Source: Streptomyces sp. GKU 895
GTDB lineage: Bacteria > Actinomycetota > Actinomycetes > Streptomycetales > Streptomycetaceae
Assembly (NCBI GenBank): GCA_002027195.1
Contig: MWJO01000089.1
Coordinates: 1-35,737, forward strand
DNA: 35,737 bases
Direction of reading: 5' to 3'
Below are positions 1-8,816 of the stretch, one piece after another. Within the stretch, counting starts at the first letter, position 1. Each line of letters starts with the position of its first letter. Position numbers and translations under genes: made by a program. The notes under the pieces are model-generated. The model was not told the origin of the DNA. It searched no databases and saw only the letters and a list, made by a program, of their open reading frames with translations.

Positions 1-1561
1 TCCGGGACCGCCTGACCGCCCCCTTCCCGCACCCCCGGCCCTTCGCACGCTGGTCGGCCTGGGCCGGCTCCCTGCTGGTGGCGGCCCTGGCCGGCGTGCT
101 GCGCTTCTGGCACCTGGGCGACCCGCACGCGCTCGTCTTCGACGAGACGTACTACGCCAAGGACGCCTGGTCGCTGCTGCACCTCGGTTACGAGGGCACC
201 TGGCCGGACCGCAAGATCGCCGACCCGCAGATCCTGGCCGACCCGCAGGTGATCCCGCTCTCCGACCCCGGGGTGTTCGTCGCGCATCCGCCGGCGGGCA
301 AGTGGGTGATCGCGGTCGGCGAGTGGATGTTCGGCCTCGACCCGTTCGGCTGGCGCTTCTTGACGGCGGTGCTCGGCACGCTGTCGGTGCTGATGCTGTG
401 CCGCATCGGCCGCCGCCTGTTCCGCTCGACACTGCTGGGCTGTCTGGCCGGGACGCTGATGGCGCTGGACGGCCTGCACTACGTCATGAGCCGCACCGCA
501 CTGCTCGACCTGGTGGTCATGTTCTTCGCGCTGGCGGCATTCGGCTGCCTGCTGATCGACAGGGACAAGGCAAGGGCGAGGCTGGCGTCGTCACTACCGC
601 CCGCCGACGAAGAGGGCCCCACACGCCCGAACTCCCGTGCCGCAACCCGCGCGGGCACCGGCCTACGCCCCTGGCGCCTCGCGGCCGGCGTCTGCCTGGG
701 CCTGGCGTCCTCGGCCAAGTGGAACGGCCTGTACTTCCTGGCGTTCTTCGTGGCCCTGACCCTGCTGTGGGACGTCGGCGCCCGCCGGGTGGCCGGAGCG
801 CCCCGCCCCTACCGGGCGGTGCTGCGCAAGGACCTCGGCTGGTCGCTGCTCTCCCTGATCCCCGTCGCCGCCGTGACCTATCTGGCCACCTGGACCGGCT
901 GGTTCCGTTCCTCCGACGGCTACGGCCGCCACTGGGCGGACGCCCGCGGCGGAACGTGGTCCTGGATACCGGCCCCGCTGCGCAGCCTGTGGCACTACGA
1001 GTACGACGTCTACCAGTTCAACGTGCATCTGGACGCCTACCACAAGTACAGGTCCAACCCCTGGAGTTGGCTGGTCCTGGGCCGCCCGGTCCTCTTCCAG
1101 TATGAGTCCCCGAAACCCGGCGCGCCCGGCTGCCACACCCCGACGAACTGCTCCCAGACCATCCTGGCCCTGGGCACCCCGGCCCTGTGGTGGACGGCCT
1201 GCGCGGCTCTCGCCTATCTCCTCTACCGCTGGGCCCTGCGCCGCGACTGGCGCGCCGGCGCCGTCCTCTGCGGGGTGGCCGCCGGCTACCTCCCATGGTT
1301 CCTCTACCAGGACCGCACGGTCTTCTCCTTCTACGCGGTGGTCCTGTCCCCTACCTCTGCCTGGCCGTGACGATGATGCTGGCGGCCCTGCTGGGCCCGC
1401 CGGGCGCGACGGAGACCCGCCGCCTCCGAGGCGCGGTCGCCGCAGGCGTGATCGTCCTGCTCATCGCCTGGAACTTCATCTACTTCTTCCCGATCTACAC
1501 CGCCCAGACGATCCCGTACGCGGACTGGCATGCGCGGATGTGGCTGGACACCTGGATCTGA
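1..1561 (+). CDS. pmt: Dolichyl-phosphate-mannose--protein mannosyltransferase (5' partial, frameshifted)
   Basis: Integral membrane glycosyltransferase that moves mannose from a polyprenyl-phosphate carrier to secreted proteins during export (known role of the PMT/GT39 family). The gene is open from the left edge (frame starting at base 3), so its start lies outside. The first extracytoplasmic loop carries the family acid motif in FDETYYAKDAW, followed by many hydrophobic segments and the loop HPPAGKW. The frame ends early at 1370, but the following frame continues without loss of homology (VPYLCLAVTMML to the terminal WLDTWI, stop 1559-1561). Restoring one G after 1346 (GTC CTG GTC CCC TAC) rejoins them. 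The break is therefore one missing base, by sequencing error or a recent mutation. If real, the last 70 or so residues including the final helices are lost. Identification is strong; intactness is uncertain. Confidence 0.85.
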
Positions 1562-1589
1562 GCGGGACCCCGCCTCCGCCAAACCAAAA

Positions 1590-1620
1590 AGCCCAGCTCA
1601 GAATCGATCTGAGCTGGGCT
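1590..1620 (-). terminator. Intrinsic terminator of the original tRNA-Thr transcript
   Basis: Perfect 13-bp stem (AGCCCAGCTCAGA / TCTGAGCTGGGCT) with a 5-nt loop. Read on the minus strand the stem is followed by TTTTTGG, a classical intrinsic terminator. It lies just beyond the 3' end of the displaced tRNA fragment, so before integration it terminated tRNA-Thr. It also faces the end of the pmt gene and may act on both strands. Confidence 0.85.
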
Positions 1621-1623
1621 TGA

Positions 1624-1670
1624 ATGGAGCCGCCTTCGGGATTCGAACCCGAGACCTACGCATTACGAGT
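1624..1670. repeat. attL: attL: 47-bp direct repeat, displaced 3' half of tRNA-Thr
   Basis: Identical over 47 bp to 24362-24408. It spans from beyond the CCA end through the T-arm and variable region into the anticodon loop of tRNA-Thr (minus strand). Homology stops at 1670/24408: the next base is T here and G at the right. This copy lacks the D-arm and 5' acceptor strand and is not a functional tRNA. Confidence 0.95.
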
Positions 1671-1767
1671 TTCCGTGATGAAAGGTCGGGGCGCGTCGCT
1701 AGTGGTCGTATCCGCTGGTCAGGCGGCCTTTTCTCCCTCAGCGACCACCCCCGACCGAGGGCGAACC

Positions 1768-1788
1768 GCAACTAGGAATGCAACTGCC
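1768..1788 (+). promoter_or_regulatory. Candidate integrase/excisionase arm sites, left end
   Basis: GCAACTAGG (1768-1776) and GCAACTGCC (1780-1788), spaced 12 bp start to start, about 100 bp inside attL. The same pair in the opposite order and with the same 12-bp spacing occurs 46-66 bp inside attR. A second shared 10-mer, CCGCTGGTCA, lies at 1712-1721 and 24349-24358. The arrangement fits arm-type binding sites of a tyrosine integrase; binding is inferred. Confidence 0.5.
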
Positions 1789-1845
1789 GCCGCCACGGGT
1801 GCGCACGCCAGTGCCGCCGGGGCGGCTTTCGCGCGCAATCCGGTC

Positions 1846-1930
1846 GAGTAAGTGGCTCCACGTACTTGCGCGACCGCTAGCGACCCTCTACGATTCGAGT
1901 AAGCGACACCGCTTACGCAAGCGGCCCCGC
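1846..1930 (+). promoter_or_regulatory. Operator/promoter module of the transfer operon
   Basis: Contains GAGTAAGTGGC (1846-1856), the 18-mer CCACGTACTTGCGCGACC (1858-1875) and GAGTAAGCGAC (1897-1907). The same order and spacing occurs on the minus strand upstream of xis (22317-22230), with the 18-mer identical. Conservation of a non-coding block at two divergent promoters of one element argues for a shared regulator. No -10/-35 pair could be fixed. The stretch 1671-1999 holds no gene. Confidence 0.6.
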
Positions 1931-1999
1931 TCCGGTGTTTCCGCCAAGTCCCACCGGCACGGGGCCTCACGACCTACCTGACATCACCAGGAGATCGCT

Positions 2000-2395
2000 A
2001 TGGCACATGCTGCCATCCGTTCCGAGCGCCGCGCTCACCGCCGTTCACTTCGCGCCATCGTCCGGGAGCGTTCCGCCGCCACCCGGCTCGCGGCCTCGTG
2101 CCGGCGCCGCCCGCGCTCCCTCGCCACGATCGCCATCGCGGCCGGCGTCGAGAAGAGCACCGCCACCGGCTGCGCCAACGGCCTCCGCTCCGTCGCGAAG
2201 CGCCTCAACGTCCAGCCCGCCGCGACCGCCCGCACCCGCCGTACCGTCGCCGGTGGCCGCGCCCGCCGCACCCACAGCGTCGGCCGGTACACCCTCGGCC
2301 AGGTCTGCACCCTCACCGCCGCCTACCGGCCCCGCAAGGCCGAGTTCGTCGCCGCCGTCGCCCTGATCGCCGTGTTCGCCGGGGGTGCCCGATGA
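2000..2395 (+). CDS. Basic HTH-like protein, first gene of transfer operon
   Basis: 131 residues, very rich in Arg and Ala. Start chosen at the ATG seven bases after an AGGAG ribosome binding site. Residues about 41-68 (ATIAIAAGVEKSTATG and the following NGLRSVAKRLN) look like a helix-turn-helix of the LacI/XRE sort, and the flanks are strongly cationic (RRTVAGGRARRTH), so nucleic-acid binding is likely. It is the first gene behind the operator module at 1846-1930 and overlaps the next gene by ATGA, so it may be a regulator of the transfer operon. Similar Arg-rich proteins head operons of this type in other Streptomyces elements as I recall them, but I know of no assigned function. Confidence 0.7.
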   Translation: MAHAAIRSERRAHRRSLRAIVRERSAATRLAASCRRRPRSLATIAIAAGVEKSTATGCANGLRSVAKRLNVQPAATARTRRTVAGGRARRTHSVGRYTLGQVCTLTAAYRPRKAEFVAAVALIAVFAGGAR

Positions 2396-3144
2396 GCGAC
2401 ATCCGTCAGCCTCTCTACGGTGAGGCCGCCGTCCAGGTCCGCGACCAGCTCGCCGAGGACACCCGCCAGCACGCCGACCAGGCGCCCGCCACGGGCCGCG
2501 AGCACACCGAGCACCAGGGCGACGACCTCGGCCTGAGCCTCACCGAGGTGATCGCCGCCCTCCCGGCCGCAGCCGACCGCGCCATGAAGAAGGCACTGCC
2601 CGAGCGCTACACGCCCGGGCTGGCCGCCCAGTTCGCGCAGACCATGGCCGGCATCCTGCGCGAGCAGCAGCAGGAGCGCCCGCTCACCGCCGCGCAGCGC
2701 GGTACGGCATGGATGGCCAAGTGGGGGTGCCCCAGCTTCTGCACCGTCGAGCACGGCACGCCCGGCGCCTTGGAGTGCCACTCCACCGCGCCCGTCGAGA
2801 CCACGCTGAAGGCCTCCGAGGTCGACTGCTCCGGCTACTCCGCCAACGGTGAGAGCCTGCCGTGGATGACCGCGCAGGTCATCGTGAACAACGACAAGGC
2901 GCAGGCCTACGGGCGGCAGACGAAGGTCTGGCTCGGGTACGGCGTCCACCTCGCCGATCTGCCCCCGGCCGAGGCCCGGCGCGCGCTCGACGCGCTGCGC
3001 GCCTTCACCGTCCGTCTGGCGGCCGTCGTCGACCTCGCGGACCAGGTCGCGGCCGAGGACTTCGCGGGTGACCCGGAGATCGCGCGCCTCGACACGGAGG
3101 CGACGGACCGCCGGATCACGAGGAACATCGAGGGTCACGCGTGA
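2392..3144 (+). CDS. DUF6907 domain protein
   Basis: 250 residues; the ATG overlaps the previous stop (ATGA). The N-terminal 100 residues are polar with a predicted helical stretch. Residues about 110-215 carry the DUF6907 pattern: CPSFCTVEHG, then a His-rich CHST segment, a beta-rich part with VWLGYGVHLADLPPAEA, and a helix ARRALDALRAFTVRL. The CPxxC..H motif may bind metal. The function of the domain is unknown; it is common in Streptomyces mobile elements and regulatory cassettes. A second DUF6907 protein is encoded at 3479-3853. Confidence 0.8.
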   Translation: MSDIRQPLYGEAAVQVRDQLAEDTRQHADQAPATGREHTEHQGDDLGLSLTEVIAALPAAADRAMKKALPERYTPGLAAQFAQTMAGILREQQQERPLTAAQRGTAWMAKWGCPSFCTVEHGTPGALECHSTAPVETTLKASEVDCSGYSANGESLPWMTAQVIVNNDKAQAYGRQTKVWLGYGVHLADLPPAEARRALDALRAFTVRLAAVVDLADQVAAEDFAGDPEIARLDTEATDRRITRNIEGHA

Positions 3145-3482
3145 GCGTCACCCCGGCCGAGCAGGCGCCCACCACCACGGTGGGCGCCCTGCCCCCGGCC
3201 GTCACCCAGCTGCTCGCCGCGGTCCGTGACGCCCTCGACGTGCCCCTCGCGGACCGTCCGGTCGATGACGCCGTCCGTGCGGAGCTGCTCACCCGCCGCG
3301 CCGCCGACACCCGCGTCGTCCTCGAACTGCTGCTGCAACACGGTGATGTGGCCCGCTCGACGGAGCGCCTGCGGGAGTGGGCCGCCGAGCACCCCGTCAC
3401 CTACGCCACGTGGCAGGCCCGCACGGAGCAGGCCGCGGCCGAGGAGGAGCACCTCCTCTCCGGGCGAGGTGAGCAGCGGTGA
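3141..3482 (+). CDS. Hypothetical protein, transfer operon
   Basis: 113 residues, GTG start overlapping the preceding TGA (GTGA). Mostly helical and acidic: AVTQLLAAVRDALD, then RRAADTRVVLELLLQHGDV and a C-terminal WQARTEQAAAEEEHLL helix. No recognised domain or membrane segment. It sits between two DUF6907 genes with 4-base overlaps on both sides, so it is translated coupled to them. Function unknown. Confidence 0.75.
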   Translation: MSVTPAEQAPTTTVGALPPAVTQLLAAVRDALDVPLADRPVDDAVRAELLTRRAADTRVVLELLLQHGDVARSTERLREWAAEHPVTYATWQARTEQAAAEEEHLLSGRGEQR

Positions 3483-3853
3483 CCGAGCCCCGTACCCGCG
3501 TGGTGCACACCGTCGACCACGGCAGCGTTGAGATCGTCTGCCCCGCCTGGTGCGCGGGAGAGCACGAGGACGGCGGCTACCGCATCGACATCGCCCACTA
3601 CGGCGACGACCACACCCTCACCCTGCCCGTCCACCGCGGGCGCGCCGAACTCCTCCTGCTCGCCCTGGAACAGCGCCCGTTCACCGAGGGCTGGCCCGGC
3701 CGCGAGGCGTTCGTGTCCGTCGGCTTCGGCGGCGACCACCACCCGGCCGGCGTCCTCGGCCTGGAGTGCATGGCCATCGAGCTGGAGCGGCACGCCGAGG
3801 AACTGCGGGAGTTCGCCCGTCGCCTGGCCGTCCTCGCCGAGGACGCCCGGTGA
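3479..3853 (+). CDS. DUF6907 domain protein (short form)
   Basis: 124 residues, GTG start in a GTGA overlap. Nearly the whole protein is the DUF6907 domain: CPAWCAGEHEDGG near residue 21, then the beta-rich IAHYGDDHTLTLPVHRGR and a long C-terminal helix (IELERHAEELREFARRLAVL). It shares the CPxxC..EH motif with the protein at 2392-3144 but lacks its N-terminal extension. Role unknown. Confidence 0.8.
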   Translation: MTEPRTRVVHTVDHGSVEIVCPAWCAGEHEDGGYRIDIAHYGDDHTLTLPVHRGRAELLLLALEQRPFTEGWPGREAFVSVGFGGDHHPAGVLGLECMAIELERHAEELREFARRLAVLAEDAR

Positions 3854-4049
3854 GCGCCCGCTCCTACGTGCCGCGCCCGACCGAGCGGGCCGCCCTCGCA
3901 GCGGCCTGCCGGTCGGCCCGGCCCCTCCCGCCCGTACCCGCCCTGATGGCTGCGCTGCTCGACGCGAACGCGCGCGGCGACCGCGAAGCCGTAACCCTGT
4001 GCGCTCACCGCGTGGTGCGCGCCGCCGCCCCTTGGAGGTGGGCGAATGA
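3850..4049 (+). CDS. Small hypothetical protein, apparently frameshifted near its end
   Basis: GTG start in a GTGA overlap with the preceding gene. The opening residues SARSYVPRPTERAALAAAC and GDREAVTLCAHRVVRAAAPW use typical high-GC3 codons, so the frame is coding. The gene before and the gene after overlap by four bases, but here no stop is met at the expected ATGA (4046-4049); the frame instead runs to 4353 through the next gene. The interval 3850-4049 is 200 bases, one short of 67 codons, so one base is probably missing in the last third. Expected product about 66 residues. Function unknown. Confidence 0.5.
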
Positions 4050-5179
4050 CCAGCACCAGAAAACTCACGTGGGGACAGATCACGGTCCTCGGTACGGCCG
4101 CCGTCGTCATGGTCGGCGTCGGAGGCTTCGGCGCGTGGGGCACGTACTCCAACGCCGTCGCCGAGTTCCATCGGCAGGCCACCGCCGCCGGCGTCGTCGC
4201 CGCCGGGGAGGGCCTCACTCTCATCCTCGCCCTCGTGATGCTCGGCCGGACCATGCTCGGCATGTCCTCCCCGGCCGTCGTCCGGGCCGGCATGTGGCTC
4301 GCCCCCGTCTCCGCGTCGTGCATCGGCGTGACGATCGCCAGCAGCACCCGTGACGCCGCGGTGTACGCGGTCACTCCGCTCGCCATGTCCGGCGCGGCCG
4401 AGGGGCTGGGGTTCATCGCCCGCAGCATCGTCGTCTACCGCACCGGTGTGGACGCCGAGGTGATGCGCCGCAACGCGGACGCTGCCCGGCAGCTGGCGTT
4501 CAACCGGGCCGTCGCCGACAGCCACCCCGACGAGAGCAAGCGCAACCGGGCCGTTCGCCGGTACTGGCGCCTCGCAAGGTACGTGGGCGCGGATGACGCC
4601 GAGCTCGGCGCCGGCCTGGTCGACGTGCAGCGCGTCCGCGTCCGCGACGGAGCCGATGCGGCCCTCGCCGGGATGTACGGCAGCACCAGCACCCAGGACC
4701 CGGCGCCGGCCGCGAGCACCGCCGGACCGGCCTCCGCCACGGAGGCTCTGCGAGAGCACTTCGCCACGATGGACCCGACCGAAGCGATCCGCCTCGCACA
4801 TGATGCGCGACCTGATGCGCCCCCCGCCGAACTCGCTGCGCTGCTCGGTCTGTACGGCGTTCCCGTGGACCCTGTGGCGGTCGCTCTGGTCCTCGGCCAG
4901 CGGCCTCCGGAGTACACCGTCGAGCGGCCTGCTGCGCCTGTTGCGCCGCAGCTCAGCGAGTTGCCTGCGCTCGGCGTGCAGGGCGCCGTCGAGGAGGCCG
5001 CAACAGCCCTCGGCGAGGACGCATCAGCCCGCGAGATCGCCGAGCACCTCGCGCGTACCCGGCGCCTGGTCGTCCCTGAGAACCACATCCGCGCCGCCCT
5101 CTCACGGGCCTCGAAGAAGCCCGAGCCGGACTCGGGCGCAGCGTCCCGCAACACCGACATGGAAGGCGGATTCCTGTGA
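4046..5179 (+). CDS. Spd-like integral membrane protein of the transfer module
   Basis: 377 residues. Four hydrophobic segments occupy about residues 10-145 (ITVLGTAAVVMVGVGGFGAW; LTLILALVMLGRTMLG; MWLAPVSASCIGVTIA; VYAVTPLAMSGAAEGLGFIA). The rest is a soluble domain of about 230 residues, Ala-rich, ending in a region that resembles an HTH (ASAREIAEHLARTRRLVVPENHIRAAL). Proteins of this layout near traB in Streptomyces conjugative elements are called Spd or conjugal transfer proteins and help spread DNA through septal cross-walls; that role is known for the class, inferred here. Overlaps the next gene by one base (TGATG). Confidence 0.75.
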   Translation: MTSTRKLTWGQITVLGTAAVVMVGVGGFGAWGTYSNAVAEFHRQATAAGVVAAGEGLTLILALVMLGRTMLGMSSPAVVRAGMWLAPVSASCIGVTIASSTRDAAVYAVTPLAMSGAAEGLGFIARSIVVYRTGVDAEVMRRNADAARQLAFNRAVADSHPDESKRNRAVRRYWRLARYVGADDAELGAGLVDVQRVRVRDGADAALAGMYGSTSTQDPAPAASTAGPASATEALREHFATMDPTEAIRLAHDARPDAPPAELAALLGLYGVPVDPVAVALVLGQRPPEYTVERPAAPVAPQLSELPALGVQGAVEEAATALGEDASAREIAEHLARTRRLVVPENHIRAALSRASKKPEPDSGAASRNTDMEGGFL

Positions 5180-5352
5180 TGCGCTGGCTCCTCCTCGGCG
5201 TCGTCCTCGGCGTCCTGCTCCTCTACCCGGCCGCCCTCGCGGTCGTCGTCGCCGTCGTCGCGGCGATCCTGTCCAAGCCCGTCATCGTCGCCTTCGGCCT
5301 CGGCATCGCCGCCCGCCCGTACATGCACCGCCCGAAGCGGTGGGCACGATGA
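5179..5352 (+). CDS. Small membrane protein of the transfer operon
   Basis: 57 residues, from the ATG overlapping the previous stop as TGATG. It is almost wholly hydrophobic: LLLGVVLGVLLLYPAALAVV and VVAAILSKPVIVAFGLGIAA form two likely membrane helices, followed by the basic tail RPYMHRPKRWAR. It sits between two other membrane-protein genes, with ATGA overlap downstream, so a part in the Spd membrane complex is plausible. No family recognised. Confidence 0.75.
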   Translation: MRWLLLGVVLGVLLLYPAALAVVVAVVAAILSKPVIVAFGLGIAARPYMHRPKRWAR

Positions 5353-5693
5353 CCGAGCCCAGCCCGCTCGCTAAGGCCGAGGCCGCAGCCAAAGAGGCCG
5401 CAACGAACACGGCCGTCGTACAGCTGGCCATGGCCGCCCTCGACGTCGCCAAGCTGGCCGCCGCAACCCAGCAGCAGCCGCATCACTGCGAACACCACGG
5501 CCCGCAGCAGGAGTTCCAGGCGAAGAAGTGGCTCACGATCGGTGGCCTCGCCGTCGTCGGCGGCTGCGTCGTCTGCTTCCTGGCCATGGCGTTCGCCGTC
5601 GCCGCCATCGCGGTCGCCGTCGGCGGTACCTGTGCCACCGCCTGCCTGCTCGTCCTGCGCTCCATGTGGCGCGCCCACCAGAAGGGCCGCTGA
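5349..5693 (+). CDS. Two-helix membrane protein with His/Cys motif (DUF6251-like)
   Basis: 114 residues, ATG in an ATGA overlap. The first 40 residues are an Ala-rich amphipathic helix (LAKAEAAAKEAATNTAVVQL). A CEHHG motif follows at about 49, then two hydrophobic segments (LTIGGLAVVGGCVVCFLAMA and VAAIAVAVGGTCATACLLVL) and a basic tail RSMWRAHQKGR. The layout resembles DUF6251 proteins of Streptomyces elements from memory; this is not certain. Probably part of the transfer membrane complex. Confidence 0.7.
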   Translation: MTEPSPLAKAEAAAKEAATNTAVVQLAMAALDVAKLAAATQQQPHHCEHHGPQQEFQAKKWLTIGGLAVVGGCVVCFLAMAFAVAAIAVAVGGTCATACLLVLRSMWRAHQKGR

Positions 5694-5851
5694 TGCCGCT
5701 CCGGAAGCCGGTCCCGAAGGGCGAATGCCGCCAGTGCTGGACCCACGCCTACAACCCCGACATCCACAAGCGGCTCAAGCCCCGCCAGGACTGCAAGCCG
5801 TGCCTCGACCACATGCACAACGGCTGCCCGCCCGGCGACATCGAGCGGTAG
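5693..5851 (+). CDS. pRL2-8-like small zinc-ribbon-type protein
   Basis: 52 residues, TGATG overlap with the preceding gene. Two CxxC knuckles (CRQCW at about 12 and CKPCLDHM at about 35) and a further Cys near the end suggest a small metal-binding fold; the rest is basic. The pattern CRQCWTHAYNPDIH...CKPCLDHMHNG matches the short proteins named pRL2-8 after a Streptomyces plasmid gene. Function unknown; carried regularly in transfer modules of this type. Confidence 0.7.
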   Translation: MPLRKPVPKGECRQCWTHAYNPDIHKRLKPRQDCKPCLDHMHNGCPPGDIER

Positions 5852-5895
5852 CGGGCCACCCAACCAGTCCAGACCTGACCCGAGAGGAGCCCACC

Positions 5896-6093
5896 GTGGG
5901 CCTGTTCAGGAGCAACTCCCCGCAGGAGCAGCGTGAGGAGATCGACCGCGCCTACGACGCCAGCCTCGACGCCCGCCTGCAATACGGCCCCGACAGCATC
6001 GAAGCCAAGGCGGCAGAAGTGATCGCCGACACCAAGTACGACGACTTCGTGGCCCGTGGCTACAGCGGCGAAGCCGACCCCAACAGGTACTGA
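5896..6093 (+). CDS. Hypothetical protein, transfer module
   Basis: 65 residues from a GTG placed seven bases after GAGAGGAG. Charged and mostly helical: QEQREEIDRAYDASLDARL followed by IEAKAAEVIADTKYDDFVARG. No Cys, no membrane segment, no recognised domain. First of three short genes between pRL2-8 and traB that have their own ribosome binding sites instead of overlaps. Function unknown. Confidence 0.7.
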   Translation: MGLFRSNSPQEQREEIDRAYDASLDARLQYGPDSIEAKAAEVIADTKYDDFVARGYSGEADPNRY

Positions 6094-6144
6094 CCGGCTG
6101 CCCTCCCGGCCCGCCACGACAACCGACGACACCGAGGAAGAGAC

Positions 6145-6366
6145 ATGACCCGAGACGAAGCCATCGAGAAGGCCCGCGACGCGGCCCGCAGCGCCGCCGT
6201 CCTGGCCGGTCGGGCGGCGACCGCCGTCGACCACACCGACCGGCGGTCCAAGGTGCCGCTGCTCGCGGCGGCCGGCGCCGTGTGGGCCGACGTGAGCCGC
6301 TCCTACTCCGCGCTCGCCGCCGTCCTGCCCAAGCCCGCCACCGACGACGAGACCCAGGAGGTCTGA
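6145..6366 (+). CDS. Hypothetical Ala-rich helical protein, transfer module
   Basis: 73 residues, ATG after GAGGAAGAGAC. Helical throughout (EAIEKARDAARSAAVLAGR; VPLLAAAGAVWADVSRSYSA) with an acidic tail. The middle is only mildly hydrophobic, so a soluble or peripheral protein is more likely than a membrane protein. No family recognised. Confidence 0.7.
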   Translation: MTRDEAIEKARDAARSAAVLAGRAATAVDHTDRRSKVPLLAAAGAVWADVSRSYSALAAVLPKPATDDETQEV

Positions 6367-6369
6367 CCC

Positions 6370-6558
6370 ATGGCTAACAACGACGTCCGCTTCAGCGACT
6401 TCACCACCGGCGAGAAGATCCGCGTCGTCACGCTGGTCGCCCGCATGGCCAAGCGCAGCATGGCCGACGACGGCTCCGGCCGCGTCCTGAAGGACTTGCA
6501 GGACAAGGTCGCCCGCATCGAGAAGAGGGCGCAGCGCCGCAAGGACGCCAGCAAGTAA
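6370..6558 (+). CDS. Hypothetical basic protein, transfer module
   Basis: 62 residues, three bases after the preceding stop, with AGGAGGTC overlapping the upstream gene's end as ribosome binding site. Sequence features: TTGEKIRVVTLVARMAKRS and a C-terminal Lys/Arg-rich helix (VARIEKRAQRRKDASK) that could touch DNA or form a short coiled coil. Followed by a hairpin (6568-6605). Function unknown. Confidence 0.7.
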   Translation: MANNDVRFSDFTTGEKIRVVTLVARMAKRSMADDGSGRVLKDLQDKVARIEKRAQRRKDASK

Positions 6559-6567
6559 CAACGCCCC

Positions 6568-6605
6568 GGGGGCGGCCCCAATCCGCCAAGACAACGGCCG
6601 TCCCC
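6568..6605 (+). terminator. Hairpin between the small transfer genes and traB
   Basis: GGGGGCGGCC (6568-6577) pairs with GGCCGTCCCC (6596-6605) with one G-T wobble and an 18-nt loop. There is no T run. It may weaken read-through into traB or be an attenuator. Confidence 0.45.
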
Positions 6606-6657
6606 GGGCCCCCGCAGTTCCGTCACGCAGCACGTCACGAAACCCGGAGACACCAGG

Positions 6658-8816
6658 ATGACCGACACCGTCCCCGAGCGGGTCAACGGGCACGCCACCC
6701 CGGCCGTGTCCCTGCTCAAGCTCGCCCCCGAAGCCCCTCCGCCGGCCGAGGACGCCGTGCCTGCCGCGGAGGTCGTGTCTGGAATTCCAGACACAGCCCG
6801 CCCGGGCCGCCGCCGGGTGCGCATCGACCACCTGCGCCGCATCGTCGTCGAGGCCCGCGAACACGACACCTACAGGGTCATCGTCCGGCACGGCTCCTAC
6901 CTCGTCGGCGCGCCCGCATCCTCACCCGCCGCGCCTGGGACGCCCGCACCACCGCCCGCCACGAACGGTTCATGCGCGCCGCCGAAGCCGCCGGACAAGA
7001 GGACGTGGCCAGGGACTGGGAGCAGCGCGCCTACATCTTCCGGCAGTCCCGCCACCGCCGCCGTATGGAACTCCTCCAACTCGCCATCAACGCCCCGAAA
7101 GCCCTGCTCATGGGGGCCGCCGCCGGAACGGGCGCCCTGCTGATGATCGGCATCATGCTCGCGTGGGCCAACCACGACGTCCACGACGTCATCACCCCGC
7201 TCGCCGCAACCGTCTCCTTCGTCGCCTGGCTCGCGTTCCTCGCCGGCGTCATCTGGGACCCACTGTTGACTGCCCTGCCCTGGCTTGCCCTCGCCGGGGT
7301 GTGGGCCGTCGGCCGGCACCGGCAGACCGCCCCGACGTGGGCACTCCCTGCCGGCGGCGACGACCGGGACGTCATCCCCGACGAGGGCGCCATCATCCGC
7401 GCCCTCGGCAACCTCGGCATCGCCCCGCTGAACAAGGCCATCAAGGAGGGCTGGCAGCCGCGTTGGGAGCAGCCCACCACCCGCTCCGGGAACGGCTGGC
7501 ACACCCAGTTGCAGCTGCCCATGGGCGTCACCGTCGAGATGATCTGCGGGAAGAAGTCGGTGCTGGCCCACAACCTGCTCCGCAAGCCCGTCGAAGTGTG
7601 GCCGACCGAGCCCCCGAAACAGCCCGGCGTCCTCGACCTGTGGGTCGCCGACCAAGGCTCCCTCTCCGGGGCCGTACCGCCGTGGCCGCTCCTCACCGAG
7701 GGCACGACCGACTACTTCCAGGGCGTGCCCGTCGCCGTCTCGCAGCGCGGCGAGGCCATCATCGGCAAGCTCATGGCCGCGAACTACATGGTCGGCGGGA
7801 TCATGGGGTCGGGTAAGTCGTCGCTGGTCATCGCCCTGCTGCTGGGGGCGATCCTCGACCCGCTCGTCATCGTCGAGGCCTACGTCATGGCCTACAACAC
7901 CGACTACGACCCGCTGAAGCCGCGCCTGCGCACGCTGGTCAAGGGCGATGACGACGAGGACATCAAGGCCGCCCTCGACGCCCTGCGCGCCCTGCGGGAT
8001 GAGGTCACCCTCCGCGGCAAGCTGCTGGAGGAACTCGGCGAGGGCGCGACGAAGGTGACGCGGGAGCTGGCCCTGAAGGACCCGCGGATGCGGCCGAAGG
8101 TCGTCGTCTTCGACGAGTGCCACGAGCTGTTCATGCACAAGGACTACGGCAAGGAGGCCGCCGAGCTGGCCATCAAGGTGATGAAGAAGGCCCGTAAGAC
8201 CGCCATCACCCTGGTGTGGGTCACCGTCTCCCCGACGGCGGACAGCCTGCCGCGCGACGTCACCCGCAACACCTCCCACCGGGTGGCGTTCGCCGTCGGC
8301 GACCACGTCGCGAACGACGGCCTGCTCGGCTCCGGCAAGCACAAGGCCGGCGTCACCGCGACCACCCTGATCCCCGGCGAGGACGTCGGCACGGCCGTGA
8401 CCGTCGGGTTCAGCAGCAAGCCGTTCGAGGTGGTGCGCGCCCACTACGTGGCCCGCGACCCGGACAAGGGCATCGACGAGGTGACCCCGGTCGTCGAGCG
8501 GGCGATGACGGTGTACGAGGGCGGTGTCGAGATCCCCGTCTCGGCGACGTTCGTGCCCGTCGACGAGCTCGCCGACATCCTCGCCGTCCTCGGCGACGAG
8601 GCCCGCGTCCGTACCCAGGACGTCCTCTACCGGCTCCAGGACCGCAACGCCGTCCACTACGGCAACTGGACGTTCGCCGACCTGAAGAGCGCCCTGGAGC
8701 CCTACGGGGCCGCCCCGTACAAGTCGAACGGGATCCAGTCCGTCGCCCGCGAACGCGTCCAGGACGCCCTCTTGGAGCGCCTCGCCGAGGACGCGGAGGG
8801 CCACGACGACGAGTAG
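6658..8816 (+). CDS. traB: TraB-like FtsK/SpoIIIE DNA translocase (frameshifted)
   Basis: Hexameric septal translocase that moves double-stranded element DNA between mycelial cells (known for Streptomyces TraB). Starts at the ATG after GGAGACACCAGG. The first frame gives the conserved N-terminal part ending RHGSYLVG, then shifts at about 6908; adding one G (GGC GGC GCC CGC) yields GGARILTRRAWDARTTARHE, and the second frame runs on to 8816. Corrected length 719 residues. Membrane segments occupy about residues 140-225. Walker A GGIMGSGKSS is near 381, Walker B VVVFDECHELF near 482, and the last 90 residues look like a winged helix that could bind clt DNA. The gene is one base short of 720 codons. 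If the break is real the translocase would be inactive. Confidence 0.88.

Noticed and set aside
1624..1670. Second tRNA-Thr gene
   Set aside because: Only the 3' half is present; D-arm and 5' acceptor strand are missing.
6658..8816. Programmed frameshift in traB
   Set aside because: No slippery run or stimulating hairpin is apparent, and many unrelated genes in the window show the same one-base loss.
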